64,000 nucleotides of DNA from G963665495 sp963667575 (GCA_963667575.2 CAXXHY010000062.1:62001-126000); one strand, 5' to 3'; shown: positions 51,437 to 61,012, numbered from the stretch's first letter. The notes: a model not told the origin generated them from the sequence alone. A program made the numbers and translations.

Positions 51437-52435
51437 TCAGCGCATGCGCCCGGCTTCCACTGTATGGGCGTCCACCACCCAGGCGTAGACTTCGATGTTC
51501 GTTTCAGTGTTGCGGACTTTGATTCTGTCACTGTAGCCCCCCTCGGAAATCACTTCCGCGGGAACCTGGAGGTGAATATGTTTCCCGTTGTAGACCATCT
51601 GGACGATGTTGCCCTTGCGTACGAGAGGCAGGGGCTCCATGCTGGAAAGCTGGATGACGCCGCCCCGTCCGATGGGCTTGGTGATCCGCCAGGGACCGCC
51701 CTTGCCGTCCCAGAGGTCATCCTTGAGATAGGACAGGTTCTTGCGTTCGTAGCTCACCTTGTCCGGCGTCAATTCTTCGCCTCTGTTCAGCGGTTCGCCC
51801 GCCACGGGCACGGCCGTCCAGACATCCATCAACACGCTGGCGCTGACCTTGTGGCGCTCCTTCCCGGTCAGATCCGTCTCCACCAGCTTGAGATTTACCC
51901 GGCCCGGTTCCAGTCCGGAGGAGAACTGCACTTTCACGTCATTGGTCGGGTCCGAAAGGAACATGTATTCCGGCACCTTGAAATCGCGCAGTTTGAGTTC
52001 GCCCTTGATATTGGCCAGTGCGGGCCGGAAGGCTTCATTGATGCGGTTTTCGAGATCCGGCCGCATCAGCACCTTGCCCCCCCTCTGCAGTGCCAGTTTG
52101 TCCGGCAGCATGCAGCGGAAAGCGTCCTTGCCCAGATAGATGGCCAATTCCTTTTGAAGCCGCAGCTTGTTGATGGCCACAGGCCTGAGCGCCCGCTCCG
52201 GAGTGGGCCAGAGTTCCACGAGGGAAAGCTGGTTCCAACGCGCCATATCCACGGCGGATCCTACCGGAACGGCTATTTCGCCCAGGCGAACCCACTTGCC
52301 AGACACGATGGCTGCGTCCTTGACCTTGATCCGCCAGTCACCTCCTGCCGCGAGGCTCAGCCCCGCGAACAGCAGCGCCAGGGCCAGGGTCATCACTGCG
52401 GCCTTGCGTAAGATTCTGGTTTCTTTCCTGGTCAT
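51437..52435 (-). CDS. flgA: Flagellar P-ring chaperone FlgA
   Basis: The 332-residue periplasmic chaperone helps the P-ring assemble. A signal peptide ends near LSLAAGG (about residue 30). The C-terminal SAF/ChapFlgA domain shows VPVAGEPLNRGEELTPDKVS, ITKPIGRGGVIQLSSMEPLP, LVRKGNIVQMVYNGKHIHLQ. The N-terminal half is longer than in E. coli FlgA (219 aa), a common feature in this group. ATG at 52435 is favoured over 52444 because AAGGA sits 8 bases upstream of it. It lies 39 bases after flgG. Confidence 0.9.
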   Translation of the reverse strand: MTRKETRILRKAAVMTLALALLFAGLSLAAGGDWRIKVKDAAIVSGKWVRLGEIAVPVGSAVDMARWNQLSLVELWPTPERALRPVAINKLRLQKELAIYLGKDAFRCMLPDKLALQRGGKVLMRPDLENRINEAFRPALANIKGELKLRDFKVPEYMFLSDPTNDVKVQFSSGLEPGRVNLKLVETDLTGKERHKVSASVLMDVWTAVPVAGEPLNRGEELTPDKVSYERKNLSYLKDDLWDGKGGPWRITKPIGRGGVIQLSSMEPLPLVRKGNIVQMVYNGKHIHLQVPAEVISEGGYSDRIKVRNTETNIEVYAWVVDAHTVEAGRMR

Positions 52436-52474
52436 GGTATGCATCCTTTTTGCCTGTTTCAGGGGTTCAGCGCC

Positions 52475-53257
52475 CTATCGTTTGAGCTGGTTGGCAATGC
52501 TGAGTATGGAGTCCGAGGTGGTGATGGCCTTGGAGTTGGCCTCGTAGGCGCGCTGCCCCACGATCATGTTGACCATCTCGTCTACGAGCTCGACATTGGA
52601 CATTTCCAGATATCCCTGGGCGATGGTACCGAAGTTGTCATCGCCGGGAGTGCCTTCCGTGGCATCGCCGGACGCCTCGGTGGCATAATAGAGGTTACGG
52701 CCCGCGCTGCGCAGACCGGGGTTGTTCACAAAGGAGTAGATCGGAATATCGGTGGCAGCCAGTTCGGTGCCGCTGGAATCCAGGCAGGAGACGTGTCCGT
52801 TTTCGGAGATTTCAATGCTCGAAGTGTCGTCCGGAACCTGGAACTCGGGCTGCAGCACGTAGCCGTTGGCCGTGACGATGGTGCCCTCGTTGTTGAGTTC
52901 GAATGCGCCCGCACGGGTGTAGGCGTCTTCACCGTTGACCTGTACCAGAAAGAAGCCATCACCTTCGATGGCCAGGTCCAGCGAGTTGCCGGTGTTCTGG
53001 TAGTCGCCCTGGCTGAAGAACTTGTGCACCGTGGTGGGCCGTACGCCCATACCGATCTCGATGCCCGTGGGAACGAGATTGCCGTCAGCGGTTTGACCGC
53101 CGGCGATTTTCATATGCTGATACATGAGGTCCTCGAACGACGCCCTGTCCTTCTTGAACCCGATGGTGCTGACGTTGGCCAGATTGTTCGAGATGACGTC
53201 GATGTTCGTCTGCTGGGCGATCATCCCGGTGGCCGCTGTCCAAAGTGAACGCATCAT
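52475..53257 (-). CDS. flgG: Flagellar distal rod protein FlgG
   Basis: The 260-residue protein builds the distal rod. N-terminal MMRSLWTAATGMIAQQTNID and VISNNLANVSTIGFKKDRAS hold the rod/hook signature. LDLAIEGDGFFLVQVNG and AYTRAGAFELNNEGTIVTAN are conserved in the middle. The C-terminal VELVDEMVNMIVGQRAYEAN, SKAITTSDSILSIANQLKR is diagnostic for FlgG. The length is exactly that of E. coli FlgG. It follows flgF after 36 bases and has AGGAGG upstream. Confidence 0.96.
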   Translation of the reverse strand: MMRSLWTAATGMIAQQTNIDVISNNLANVSTIGFKKDRASFEDLMYQHMKIAGGQTADGNLVPTGIEIGMGVRPTTVHKFFSQGDYQNTGNSLDLAIEGDGFFLVQVNGEDAYTRAGAFELNNEGTIVTANGYVLQPEFQVPDDTSSIEISENGHVSCLDSSGTELAATDIPIYSFVNNPGLRSAGRNLYYATEASGDATEGTPGDDNFGTIAQGYLEMSNVELVDEMVNMIVGQRAYEANSKAITTSDSILSIANQLKR

Positions 53258-53293
53258 AGCGTCTATCCTCCTACTTGGTTGAACACTCTACAT

Positions 53294-54076
53294 CTATAAC
53301 GACTTGCCGACCTTCTGGGTGGCTTGCTGATCCAGTTCCTGCGTGCTGGTCATGACCTTCTGATAGGCTTCGAAAGCGCGGTGGGTTTCGATCATCCGGA
53401 CCATCTCCCGCACCACGTTGACGTTGGGCATTTCCAGGTAGCCCTGCATGACCTGCGCGTCTTCCGCCGGAGCCTCGGTGGCATCGCTGCCGTCCTTGAG
53501 GCGGAACATGTTGTAGCCGTATTTTTCCAACTGATCCGGATCGCTGACCGTAACCACCCCGAGCTGGGCCAGGTTTTCGCCGTTGCTCCAGATCTGCCCC
53601 TGCTCGTCAATGGTAATCTCGCCGTTATCCGGGATCACTATGGGCGCGCCGCCTTCATCAAGTACGGGGAACCCCTGCTGGGTCATCAACGTGCCGTCCG
53701 GGCCCTTGTTGAATTCTCCGTTGCGAGAGTAGAAATCTCCCACATCCGTACGGACCTTGAAGAATCCGTCGCCCGCAATGGCCACGTCCAGCGCGTTGCC
53801 GGTCTGCTTGGTGCTCCCTTGGGTAAAATCCACTTTTTCCTGGCCTATCCGGACCTTGGATAAGTAGACTCCCGGCGGGAACATTTCCTTGTCTTCCAGA
53901 CTGACAACGGGTTGACGGATGACCTCGTGCGCGTACATGAACATCATATCCTGGAAGGCCACGGTATTCTGCTTGTAGCCCACGGTATTCACGTTCGCCA
54001 AATTATTGGCGATGATGTCGAGCTGATGTTCGTTCGTAAGTGCCCCGAATAACCCGCTATACATACTATCTTGCAT
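53294..54076 (-). CDS. flgF: Flagellar proximal rod protein FlgF
   Basis: The 260-residue protein is a rod component. Its N-terminus MQDSMYSGLFGALTNEHQLD and IIANNLANVNTVGYKQNTVA carry the rod/hook signature. ALDVAIAGDGFFKVRTDVGD and the C-terminal EMVRMIETHRAFEAYQKVMT belong to the FlgF/FlgG class; the shorter match to FlgG and the position before flgG support FlgF. AGGAGG lies upstream. It is the first gene of the run and follows a sigma-54-type promoter. flgB, flgC and fliE are not in this window. Confidence 0.9.
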   Translation of the reverse strand: MQDSMYSGLFGALTNEHQLDIIANNLANVNTVGYKQNTVAFQDMMFMYAHEVIRQPVVSLEDKEMFPPGVYLSKVRIGQEKVDFTQGSTKQTGNALDVAIAGDGFFKVRTDVGDFYSRNGEFNKGPDGTLMTQQGFPVLDEGGAPIVIPDNGEITIDEQGQIWSNGENLAQLGVVTVSDPDQLEKYGYNMFRLKDGSDATEAPAEDAQVMQGYLEMPNVNVVREMVRMIETHRAFEAYQKVMTSTQELDQQATQKVGKSL

Positions 54077-55061
54077 ACGAGGTACCTCCTTTGGGACTTA
54101 AGGAAGCAAATAGCGGGCCAAATGCCGGGAAAATATTTTCGGCAGCACGGGCGAGCCACCGCAGGCCAGGCCGCGGCGTACGGGCTCTTTTAAAGCTCTG
54201 GGGAGATGGAAAACAGACGAAGTCGATAAGCTGCAAGGCACGGCCAGGGATGCTCCTGAACAAAACCAATGGGAAAATCAGGCTTGGTACGACAAAGAAC
54301 TGACGGGGGCATGTTCGGGCAGTTCGATGTAATTACACAGCGCAACTGAAAGTGAATGACTTCATTGGCCAGCCGGACTTTTCGCCTGCTGAACTGGGTT
54401 CACCACTGGCCCTCTCATTTCTTGCCGGCGCTGACGGCGCAGTAACAGCTTTTAGTGTCATTGGCATATTTCAGACCACTTGCTAATAGTTATAAACCTG
54501 CGGATATGCCTGTCCGCGTACGGGCCAAAAGAAATCCCAATACTAAAGGTAGGAATTGACGCTTTTGCAATTTTCAGACGTACCGACGAACCCTAAATTG
54601 TAAAAAAAAACTAAAGATGACGTGAACCAGGAACAGGTATTGCGGCTGCCATACCGCTCTGTTTTTTGAAATATCGGGCGTATTCAGTGGGAATATCTTA
54701 AGATCGCCGGAAACGCCGTCAGGCGGCGCAGGAAACGGCCCGGAAGTTTACTTTTTGTCTTTTTCACGCTAATACCGCCTATGATTTAGGGGCATGGCAT
54801 GGCATAGGGTTGGTTCTTTGTCTCATACCCAACAAAACAGGGCGGCAATTACAACGCAAATTGCTCAACGCCGCCAACTCTATCCAGGACGTTCACACAA
54901 CTCCTTCCCGAGCCGGATCAACGCACTCCGACGTCGGTTTCCGACCGACGCCTTCTTATGCCCTGCGCGACCATAATCTCGGGACAGCCAACGACCCCCT
55001 GGCACTGGTCGTCCGTCACGCGACTTCCTGCCAGCCAGCTTCTATACGAGAGGAGAGAACC
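54077..55061. other. Long non-coding region between flgF and the oad operon
   Basis: About 985 bases separate the divergent flgF and oadG starts. Apart from the sigma-54-type promoter near the left end, no gene is supported. Stops are frequent between 54300 and 54790, and open stretches after 54790 lack similarity and a start signal. The oad promoter and a long leader must lie here. Small hairpins (for example GCGGA/TCCGC at 54504-54521) are present but not convincing as a known riboswitch. Confidence 0.5.
54106..54120 (-). promoter_or_regulatory. Sigma-54-type promoter upstream of flgF
   Basis: Read on the minus strand the sequence is TGGCCCGCTATTTGC, against the sigma-54 consensus TGGCAC-N5-TTGC. 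Both invariant GG and GC are at the correct 10-base spacing. The predicted start of transcription is about 12 bases downstream, leaving a short leader before flgF at 54076. Sigma-54 control of rod and hook genes is known in many bacteria. Confidence 0.75.
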
Positions 55062-55364
55062 ATGCAGATTGATCCCATGGAAACGCATATCCATATGAGT
55101 TTCCAACAAGTGCTGGATGGGAACGGTATCGCCATTACCGTCACCGGCATGCTCATCGTGTTTTTTGCCCTTGCACTCATCACCCTGTACCTGACGTTTT
55201 TGCCAAAAGCATTACAGCTTCTTGATAAATGGTTTCCCAGCAAAGAGGAGCACCACATGGTTGCGGACCAGCCGCAAACCCAGTCCTCCTTTTCGCCGGA
55301 ACTGGCAGCCGTCATCGGCTACGCGCTGCACCTGGAACTGAAGAAGCACCCCCGTTCGCGCTGA
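55062..55364 (+). CDS. oadG: Sodium-pump decarboxylase gamma-like subunit (OadG)
   Basis: The protein is 100 residues long, with one membrane helix (about residues 25-50: GIAITVTGMLIVFFALALIT) and a charged, Pro-poor tail containing PELAAVIGYALHLELKKH. This is the OadG/sodium pump decarboxylase gamma layout: an N-terminal anchor that holds the alpha and beta subunits together. The C-terminal PELAAVIAAAL-like block is a known family mark. ATG at 55062 is chosen because AGGAGAG is just upstream. It lies 64 bases before oadB. Confidence 0.8.
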   Translation: MQIDPMETHIHMSFQQVLDGNGIAITVTGMLIVFFALALITLYLTFLPKALQLLDKWFPSKEEHHMVADQPQTQSSFSPELAAVIGYALHLELKKHPRSR

Positions 55365-55428
55365 TTTCCGACCGGACCGGATTTCTGCGAACTTTATTAC
55401 ACTTGTTACATTTGGAGTGAAGAGGCAG

Positions 55429-56556
55429 ATGGAAATTTTCATCCAGTTTTTGGGCACTACCGGTTTCATGAACATGACCTGGGGCAACCTGATCATGATC
55501 ATAATCGGCATCACATTCATTTCCCTGGCCATTGCCAAGGATTACGAGCCCCTTCTGTTGGTGCCCATTGGTTTTGGCGCCGTGGTGGGCAACATTCCGC
55601 TTGTGGACGGCATGCCCCTTTCCGTATACGACCCGGGCAGTGTTTTGAGCTACATCTATTACGGCGTGACTCAGGGTATCTTCCCCCCGCTGATCTTCCT
55701 GGGCATCGGGGCCATGACCGACTTTTCCAACATGCTTTCCAACCCTAAACTCATTCTGTTGGGAGCAGCCGCCCAAATCGGCATTTTTCTCACCCTCATG
55801 GGCGCACTGTACCTGGGATTCACCCCATCGGAAGCGGGCTCCATCGGCATCATCGGCGGAGCTGACGGCCCCACGGCCATCTTCCTGGCGTCCAAACTGG
55901 CCCCGCACCTGCTGGGAGCCATCGCCATCGCGGCCTATTCCTACATGGCGCTCGTACCGGTGATCCAGCCCCCCATCATGAAGCTCCTGACCACCAGAAA
56001 AGAACGGCTGATCCACATGAAACCGCCCAGAAAAATCTCCAAGCGGGAAAAACTATTCTTCCCGGTGGGCGCGTTTCTGATTTCCGCCATCATCGCACCC
56101 GGTTCGATTGCGCTGATCGGCATGCTCTTTTTCGGCAACCTGCTCAAGGAATGCGGTGTCACCGAGCGCCTGGCCAACACGGCCCGTACCGCGTTAATCG
56201 ATATCGTCACCATACTGCTCGGCTTTTCCGTGGGAGCCAGCACGCAGGCGCAGACCTTTCTCCGGCCGCAGTCCATTCTCATCTTCGGCCTGGGCGCGCT
56301 TTCGTTCTGCATCGCCACGGCGGGCGGCGTACTGTTCGCCAAGTTCATGAACCTCTTTTTGAAAGACAAGATCAACCCCCTGATCGGCGCTGCGGGCGTA
56401 TCCGCGGTTCCGGATTCCGCACGCGTGGCCCAGATGGTGGGACAGAAAGAGGACCCCAAGAACTTCCTGCTGATGCACGCCATGGCCCCCAACGTTGCCG
56501 GCGTCATCGGTTCGGCCATTGCCGCCGGTGTGCTGTGGTCTGTAATGGTAAAATAA
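55429..56556 (+). CDS. oadB: Sodium-translocating decarboxylase beta subunit (OadB)
   Basis: The 375-residue integral membrane subunit couples decarboxylation of carboxybiotin to sodium export. It has about nine helices. Family blocks are LLLVPIGFGAVVGNIPL (near 45), FPPLIFLGIGAMTDF (near 85), GSIGIIGGADGPTAIFLAS (near 142) with the conserved GGADGPT and its sodium-binding Asp, and NPLIGAAGVSAVPDSARVAQ (near 321). The sequence is complete and the length normal for the beta subunit. ATG at 55429 follows GAAGAGG. It lies between oadG and oadA. Confidence 0.95.
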   Translation: MEIFIQFLGTTGFMNMTWGNLIMIIIGITFISLAIAKDYEPLLLVPIGFGAVVGNIPLVDGMPLSVYDPGSVLSYIYYGVTQGIFPPLIFLGIGAMTDFSNMLSNPKLILLGAAAQIGIFLTLMGALYLGFTPSEAGSIGIIGGADGPTAIFLASKLAPHLLGAIAIAAYSYMALVPVIQPPIMKLLTTRKERLIHMKPPRKISKREKLFFPVGAFLISAIIAPGSIALIGMLFFGNLLKECGVTERLANTARTALIDIVTILLGFSVGASTQAQTFLRPQSILIFGLGALSFCIATAGGVLFAKFMNLFLKDKINPLIGAAGVSAVPDSARVAQMVGQKEDPKNFLLMHAMAPNVAGVIGSAIAAGVLWSVMVK

Positions 56557-56629
56557 CAAGAAATCTCCTGGGCCCGCACGGAGCAGACCTCCTGACGGGC
56601 GCCAACAAATAAGACGAGAGGATCAGGGC

Positions 56630-58435
56630 GTGAGTAAAAAGACAGTCAAATTCATGTGTACGGCGTTTCGGGATGGCTTCCAGTCCGTTTACGGCGCACG
56701 GGTATTCACCAGGGACTTCCTCCCCGCGGTGGAAGCCGCGTACGATGCCGGCATCCGCTGGTTCGAAGCCGGAGGCGGTGCACGCTTTCAATCTTTGTAT
56801 TTCTATTGCAACGAAGACGCGTTCGACATGATGGACCAGTTCCGCCAGGTCACCGGACCGGATGCGGACCTGCAGACCCTGGGCAGAGGCGTCAACGTGG
56901 TCGGCCTCGAATCCCAATCCAGCGACATCATCAAAATGCACGCGGACCTGTTCGCCAAACACGGCATCAGCACCATCCGCAATTTCGACGCGCTCAACGA
57001 CATCAACAACCTGGTCTACAGCGGCCAGTGCATTGTCGATGCCGGACTCAAACACCAGATCTGCATCACCATGATGGAACTGCCTCCCGGATGCTGCGGC
57101 GCGCACACTGCCGACTTCTACATGGACAGATTGCAGCAGATCCTGGATTCCGGCGTCCACTTTGATTCGCTGTGCTTCAAGGACGCCTCGGGCACATCCG
57201 TGCCGGCCAAGGTCTACGAGACCATCAAGCGGGCCCGCAAGGCGCTTCCCAGCGAAGTCAGCATCAATTTTCACAGCCACGAAACCGCGGGCATCGGCGC
57301 CATGGGCTACAGGGCTGCCATCGAAGCCGGCGCTGATTCCATCGACCTTTCCATGGCTCCGGTTTCCGGCGGCACCTGCCAGACGGATATCGCTGTCATG
57401 TGGCACGCGCTGCGCGACACGGACTACCAGCTGGACGTGGACATAGACAAGGTCATGCGGGCCGAGGAAGTCTTCAAAGACTGCATGAAAGACTACTTCA
57501 TGCCGCCCGAAGCCACTCGGGTCGAGCCGCTGATCGCCTGGAGTCCCATGCCCGGCGGCGCCCTCACGGCCAACACGCAGATGCTGCGCGACAACGGCCT
57601 GATGCACCGCTACAATGAAATGATCGCGGCCATGGGCGAAGTCGTCCGCCTGGGCGGATTCGGCACATCCGTGACGCCCGTATCGCAATTCTATTTTCAG
57701 CAAGCCTTCAACAACGTCATTTTCGGACCCTGGACCAAAATTGCCGAGGGGTACGGCAAGATGGTTCTCGGATACTTCGGCAAGACGCCTGTCCCGCCGG
57801 ATCCGGAAGTCGTCAAAATCGCTTCCGAACAGCTCAAACTGGAGCCCACCGACAAGACACCGCTGGAGATCAACGACGCCGATCCGAGCAAGGGCGTTCC
57901 CGCTGCCACCAAGATGCTGGAAGATGCCGGCCTGCCCGTGACTGATGAAAACATCTTCATCACCGCCACCTGCAAGGAAAAAGGCATCGCCTTCCTGAAA
58001 GGCCAGGCAAAAGTGGGCGTCCGCAAAAACGTCTCCATGGAAACGCCGGTGATGGCCGACTCCAACGAGCCCGAAGGCTACACCATCACCGTGGGCGGCC
58101 GGAACTATTCCGTGATGATCGACGGCGGCACGGCCACTGTTGACGGACAGGTCTACAAGCTCGATTACAAACTCGGCCTGGGAGAAACGGGCAAAGCCGA
58201 CAAGTCCGCAGGTTCCGCAGAAACAAAGCCTGTCCAGGCGCCCATGCCCGGACTGGTGCTGCGCATCGAGCAAAAAGTGGGCGACAGGGTCAATGAAGGT
58301 GAAACAATTTTGGTTCTTGAAGCCATGAAAATGGAGGTGTCCGTTACCTCGCCGTGCGCCGGCGTGGTAGCTTCGCTAAAAGTTTCCCAGGGAGACCAGG
58401 TGAACTCGGGCCAGGTTGTGGCTCAAGTTTCCTGA
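56630..58435 (+). CDS. oadA: Oxaloacetate decarboxylase alpha / pyruvate carboxylase B-type subunit
   Basis: The 601-residue protein joins a carboxyltransferase barrel (about residues 1-300), a PYC_OADA domain (about 310-470) and a C-terminal biotinyl domain (about 525-601). FRDGFQSVYG (about 13-22) holds the metal-binding Asp; INFHSHETAGIGAMGYRAAI holds the His ligands. The biotin motif EAMKME occurs near residues 564-569, with the modified Lys about residue 567. With OadB and OadG next to it the decarboxylase role is likely, although similar subunits serve as pyruvate carboxylase B in other species. The GTG start follows AGAGGATCAGGGC. Confidence 0.9.
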   Translation: MSKKTVKFMCTAFRDGFQSVYGARVFTRDFLPAVEAAYDAGIRWFEAGGGARFQSLYFYCNEDAFDMMDQFRQVTGPDADLQTLGRGVNVVGLESQSSDIIKMHADLFAKHGISTIRNFDALNDINNLVYSGQCIVDAGLKHQICITMMELPPGCCGAHTADFYMDRLQQILDSGVHFDSLCFKDASGTSVPAKVYETIKRARKALPSEVSINFHSHETAGIGAMGYRAAIEAGADSIDLSMAPVSGGTCQTDIAVMWHALRDTDYQLDVDIDKVMRAEEVFKDCMKDYFMPPEATRVEPLIAWSPMPGGALTANTQMLRDNGLMHRYNEMIAAMGEVVRLGGFGTSVTPVSQFYFQQAFNNVIFGPWTKIAEGYGKMVLGYFGKTPVPPDPEVVKIASEQLKLEPTDKTPLEINDADPSKGVPAATKMLEDAGLPVTDENIFITATCKEKGIAFLKGQAKVGVRKNVSMETPVMADSNEPEGYTITVGGRNYSVMIDGGTATVDGQVYKLDYKLGLGETGKADKSAGSAETKPVQAPMPGLVLRIEQKVGDRVNEGETILVLEAMKMEVSVTSPCAGVVASLKVSQGDQVNSGQVVAQVS

Positions 58436-58506
58436 GAACTCGCGGATCAGGGGCCCGCGACAGTTTCCAAAGGGAACGGAAACGTGACTGAAAAAGGGGT
58501 TTACAA

Positions 58507-60240
58507 ATGGCAAGTCAGTCGACGTTTGCCTATTACAAGGACGATCTCTCGCAGATACCGCCCATGCGGGCCATTGCGACGACGCTCTTGCTGGACAAAC
58601 GCATTCGCAAAGTCAACGCAGCAGAAGCTTATGAGCTGGCATGCGAACAATGGGACGTCCAGCAGACGGATCTGGAAATCTATCCGGCAGCTGCGCAACG
58701 GCTCGGACTGCCGAAAGGGGCAACCGTACTCAACCATAACCACGGCAAAATAGTCGGCCGGACGGCAAAAGCCAGACGCTTTTACAACCGCCTGTGCGCT
58801 GCCGAACAAAACAAGGTGGCCGGAGATCTCCGCGACGCCATTTCCAATCTGCAGAAAAAATCCCTGATCAAGGCCGAAGGCATTGTCGGCCTTGACCAGG
58901 ATCTCATGATCAAGGCCACCATCATCGGCGCCGAGGACGACGCCATGAACATCTTCAACTGGCTGTGCAATTTCACGCCTTTTGAGGAACTGGCCGAACA
59001 ATACGCGAACAGTCCGCAACTGCCCATCCAGGACATCATCATCATTGGCGACAATGACTGGGACCTGGACGACCCCTACTACCACAAAGTAGGCAATACG
59101 CAGCTGGCTCTGGTGGATGAGCTTTCCAATGTCATCTACAATTTCGGCATGCGCTATTTCGGCGAACGCAAAAAGGGCACGCTTACCCTGGCCTGGACAT
59201 CCGGAATCCGCGTGGGCATGGCCGCCTGCCACGGCGGCATCAAGGAGATGGATTTTTCAGCCTGCTCCGACCCGCAGGCGCAGAAGATCGGCAAGCGTTC
59301 CGTGGCTTTTTTCGGCCTTTCCGGCACCGGTAAAAGCTCGCACACCAATTCCCACGACAACGGCGGCACCCTGCCCGCAGGCTTCCAGAAAGTCGTGCTC
59401 CACGACGATGCCTTCCAGATCGACTGCGAACAGAAAACCTGCCGCGTCTGGGAACCCACTCTCTTCGACAAGACCGATTCCCGGCCCATGGATCATCCGG
59501 ACTGGGGCTACTTCATCTCCTGCATGAACCACGCGCTGCTCGATGTGGACGGCAAGATCCTGCCCCTCGGACTGGACGTACGCAATCCCAACGGGCGTGC
59601 GCTGCTTTCGCGCGATCTGCTGGGAACGCATGTGAACCGCTGCGGTTTCCCCAGATTGATGTGCTGGCTGATGAAGGACACCTGCCTGCCGCCGATCATC
59701 CGCTACGAGAACCCGCATCTGGCGGTGGCCATGGGCGCCACGCTCATGACCAAGCGCAACCGGGCGGAAAACGTCACCGAAGACGAACTGAACAAGCTCG
59801 TATTCGAGCCTTTTGCCAATCCTTTCCGGGTATACGAGCTCTGGAAGGACATCGAAGCCTTTACCAAGGTTTTCGAATCCGGCGCAACCGGCTTCAACTT
59901 CAATTCCGTGGGATTCTGGAGAAAATCCGACACCAACCTGTCCAAGATCCCGCTGCAGACCTCTCTGACCCTGCAGACTGCCATTCTGCTCGACAAACTC
60001 GAATGGGAACCGTGGGATCTGTTGCCGGGAGCGCAGCTGCCCACCAGGGAAAGCGTGGACAAGATAATCCCCGGCTATTATGATATGTACAACCCGGCCA
60101 CTGTGCAAAAATACAGGGAATACCTGGCCCTGCTTCAGGACCGCTTTGCACAGCGCCGCCACTACCTGCGCAACACGGACCTGCAGGATCGCCCCGATCT
60201 GCTGGAGACGCTGCTCCAGTGCCTGGCCATCAAGGAATAG
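58507..60240 (+). CDS. ATP-type phosphoenolpyruvate carboxykinase-like enzyme
   Basis: The 577-residue protein resembles ATP-dependent PEP carboxykinase, which interconverts oxaloacetate and PEP. The P-loop reads GLSGTGKSSHT (about residues 270-280), against GLSGTGKTTLS in typical members. LAWTSGIRVGMAACHGGI (near 227) and VVLHDDAFQID (near 298) correspond to the substrate and metal sites. It is longer than E. coli PckA (540 aa) and has a divergent N-terminus. ATG at 58507 follows AAAAAGGGG. It lies 71 bases after oadA, probably in the same operon, and is followed by a strong terminator. A role in oxaloacetate/PEP exchange is inferred from family and context. Confidence 0.78.
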   Translation: MASQSTFAYYKDDLSQIPPMRAIATTLLLDKRIRKVNAAEAYELACEQWDVQQTDLEIYPAAAQRLGLPKGATVLNHNHGKIVGRTAKARRFYNRLCAAEQNKVAGDLRDAISNLQKKSLIKAEGIVGLDQDLMIKATIIGAEDDAMNIFNWLCNFTPFEELAEQYANSPQLPIQDIIIIGDNDWDLDDPYYHKVGNTQLALVDELSNVIYNFGMRYFGERKKGTLTLAWTSGIRVGMAACHGGIKEMDFSACSDPQAQKIGKRSVAFFGLSGTGKSSHTNSHDNGGTLPAGFQKVVLHDDAFQIDCEQKTCRVWEPTLFDKTDSRPMDHPDWGYFISCMNHALLDVDGKILPLGLDVRNPNGRALLSRDLLGTHVNRCGFPRLMCWLMKDTCLPPIIRYENPHLAVAMGATLMTKRNRAENVTEDELNKLVFEPFANPFRVYELWKDIEAFTKVFESGATGFNFNSVGFWRKSDTNLSKIPLQTSLTLQTAILLDKLEWEPWDLLPGAQLPTRESVDKIIPGYYDMYNPATVQKYREYLALLQDRFAQRRHYLRNTDLQDRPDLLETLLQCLAIKE

Positions 60241-60268
60241 AGCGCAGGTGAATTATTCGCCGTATGGA

Positions 60269-60296
60269 GGGGGATGCCGGCGGCATCCCCCTTTTT
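60269..60296 (+). terminator. Terminator of the oad-pck operon
   Basis: GGGGGATGCCG and CGGCATCCCCC form an 11-bp stem around one base, followed by five T residues at 60292-60296. Confidence 0.92.
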
Positions 60297-60345
60297 GGAT
60301 TACAGACCATAAAAACCGGCACCTTGCCGGCCCAGGAAAAGCGTC

Positions 60346-60816
60346 ATGGAATTCACGATCAGGGAACTGCTGGTCGAGGACTGCATCACGGCCTCGAGGC
60401 TTATTCACCGGGTGGCGGAAACCTTCATAGCGCCTGATTTTTCCGAACAGGGAATGCGGCATTTCCTGGCCTACGTACGCCCCAGCGCCCTGTGCGAACG
60501 GTTGGAAGAAGGCGGCATGCTTCTGGGGGCCTTTGTTGCGCAGCAGCTCATCGCCGTGCTGGAAATGCGTGACGGTTCGCACATCTCACTGCTGTTCACG
60601 GACGGCCGCTGGCACGGCCGGGGCGTGGCCCGAACACTCCTGCAGCATGTTCTGGATCTGCCCCCCAACCTTATGGGCAAGGCGGATGCGCTCACAGTCA
60701 ATGCTTCGCCCTATGCAGTCCCCATATACCGGAAAATGGGCTTTACCATCACCGGACCCGAAGGCGAAAACAACGGCGTACGCTCCACTCCCATGATGAA
60801 AATCCTTTTCTGTTGA
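60346..60816 (+). CDS. GNAT family N-acetyltransferase
   Basis: The 156-residue protein begins TIRELLVEDCITASRLIHRV, typical of YitI/YjaB-like GNATs. It has ISLLFTDGRWHGRGVARTLL as acetyl-CoA motif A (about 80-99) and ASPYAVPIYRKMGFTITGPE as motif B (about 120-139). It lies after the terminator of the oad-pck operon and has its own leader. Substrate unknown. Confidence 0.8.
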   Translation: MEFTIRELLVEDCITASRLIHRVAETFIAPDFSEQGMRHFLAYVRPSALCERLEEGGMLLGAFVAQQLIAVLEMRDGSHISLLFTDGRWHGRGVARTLLQHVLDLPPNLMGKADALTVNASPYAVPIYRKMGFTITGPEGENNGVRSTPMMKILFC

Positions 60817-61012
60817 TTCTCCCTGCCTCATGCTGCTCCGACCTTGCCCGGCCGGCCCGGACAGCGGCCATTGAAAAGCACCACCTTTACTCGTCTGCAA
60901 AAATTCTTATACTCTAAGGTAACGATGATAATCACTCTTTCGCCTTTGCAAGGCTGAACGCAGACGAACCGAGCAAAACAATCCGCCCATGCGGAAACTA
61001 TAGGACAGCACC

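Noticed and set aside
54810..55061. Extension of oadG upstream by 84 codons
   Set aside because: The extension has no similarity to OadG and no start signal. AGGAGAG directly precedes the ATG at 55062.
56504..58273. A 589-codon minus-strand frame opposite oadA
   Set aside because: It is a shadow of oadA; the sense strand holds a complete enzyme with a biotin motif.
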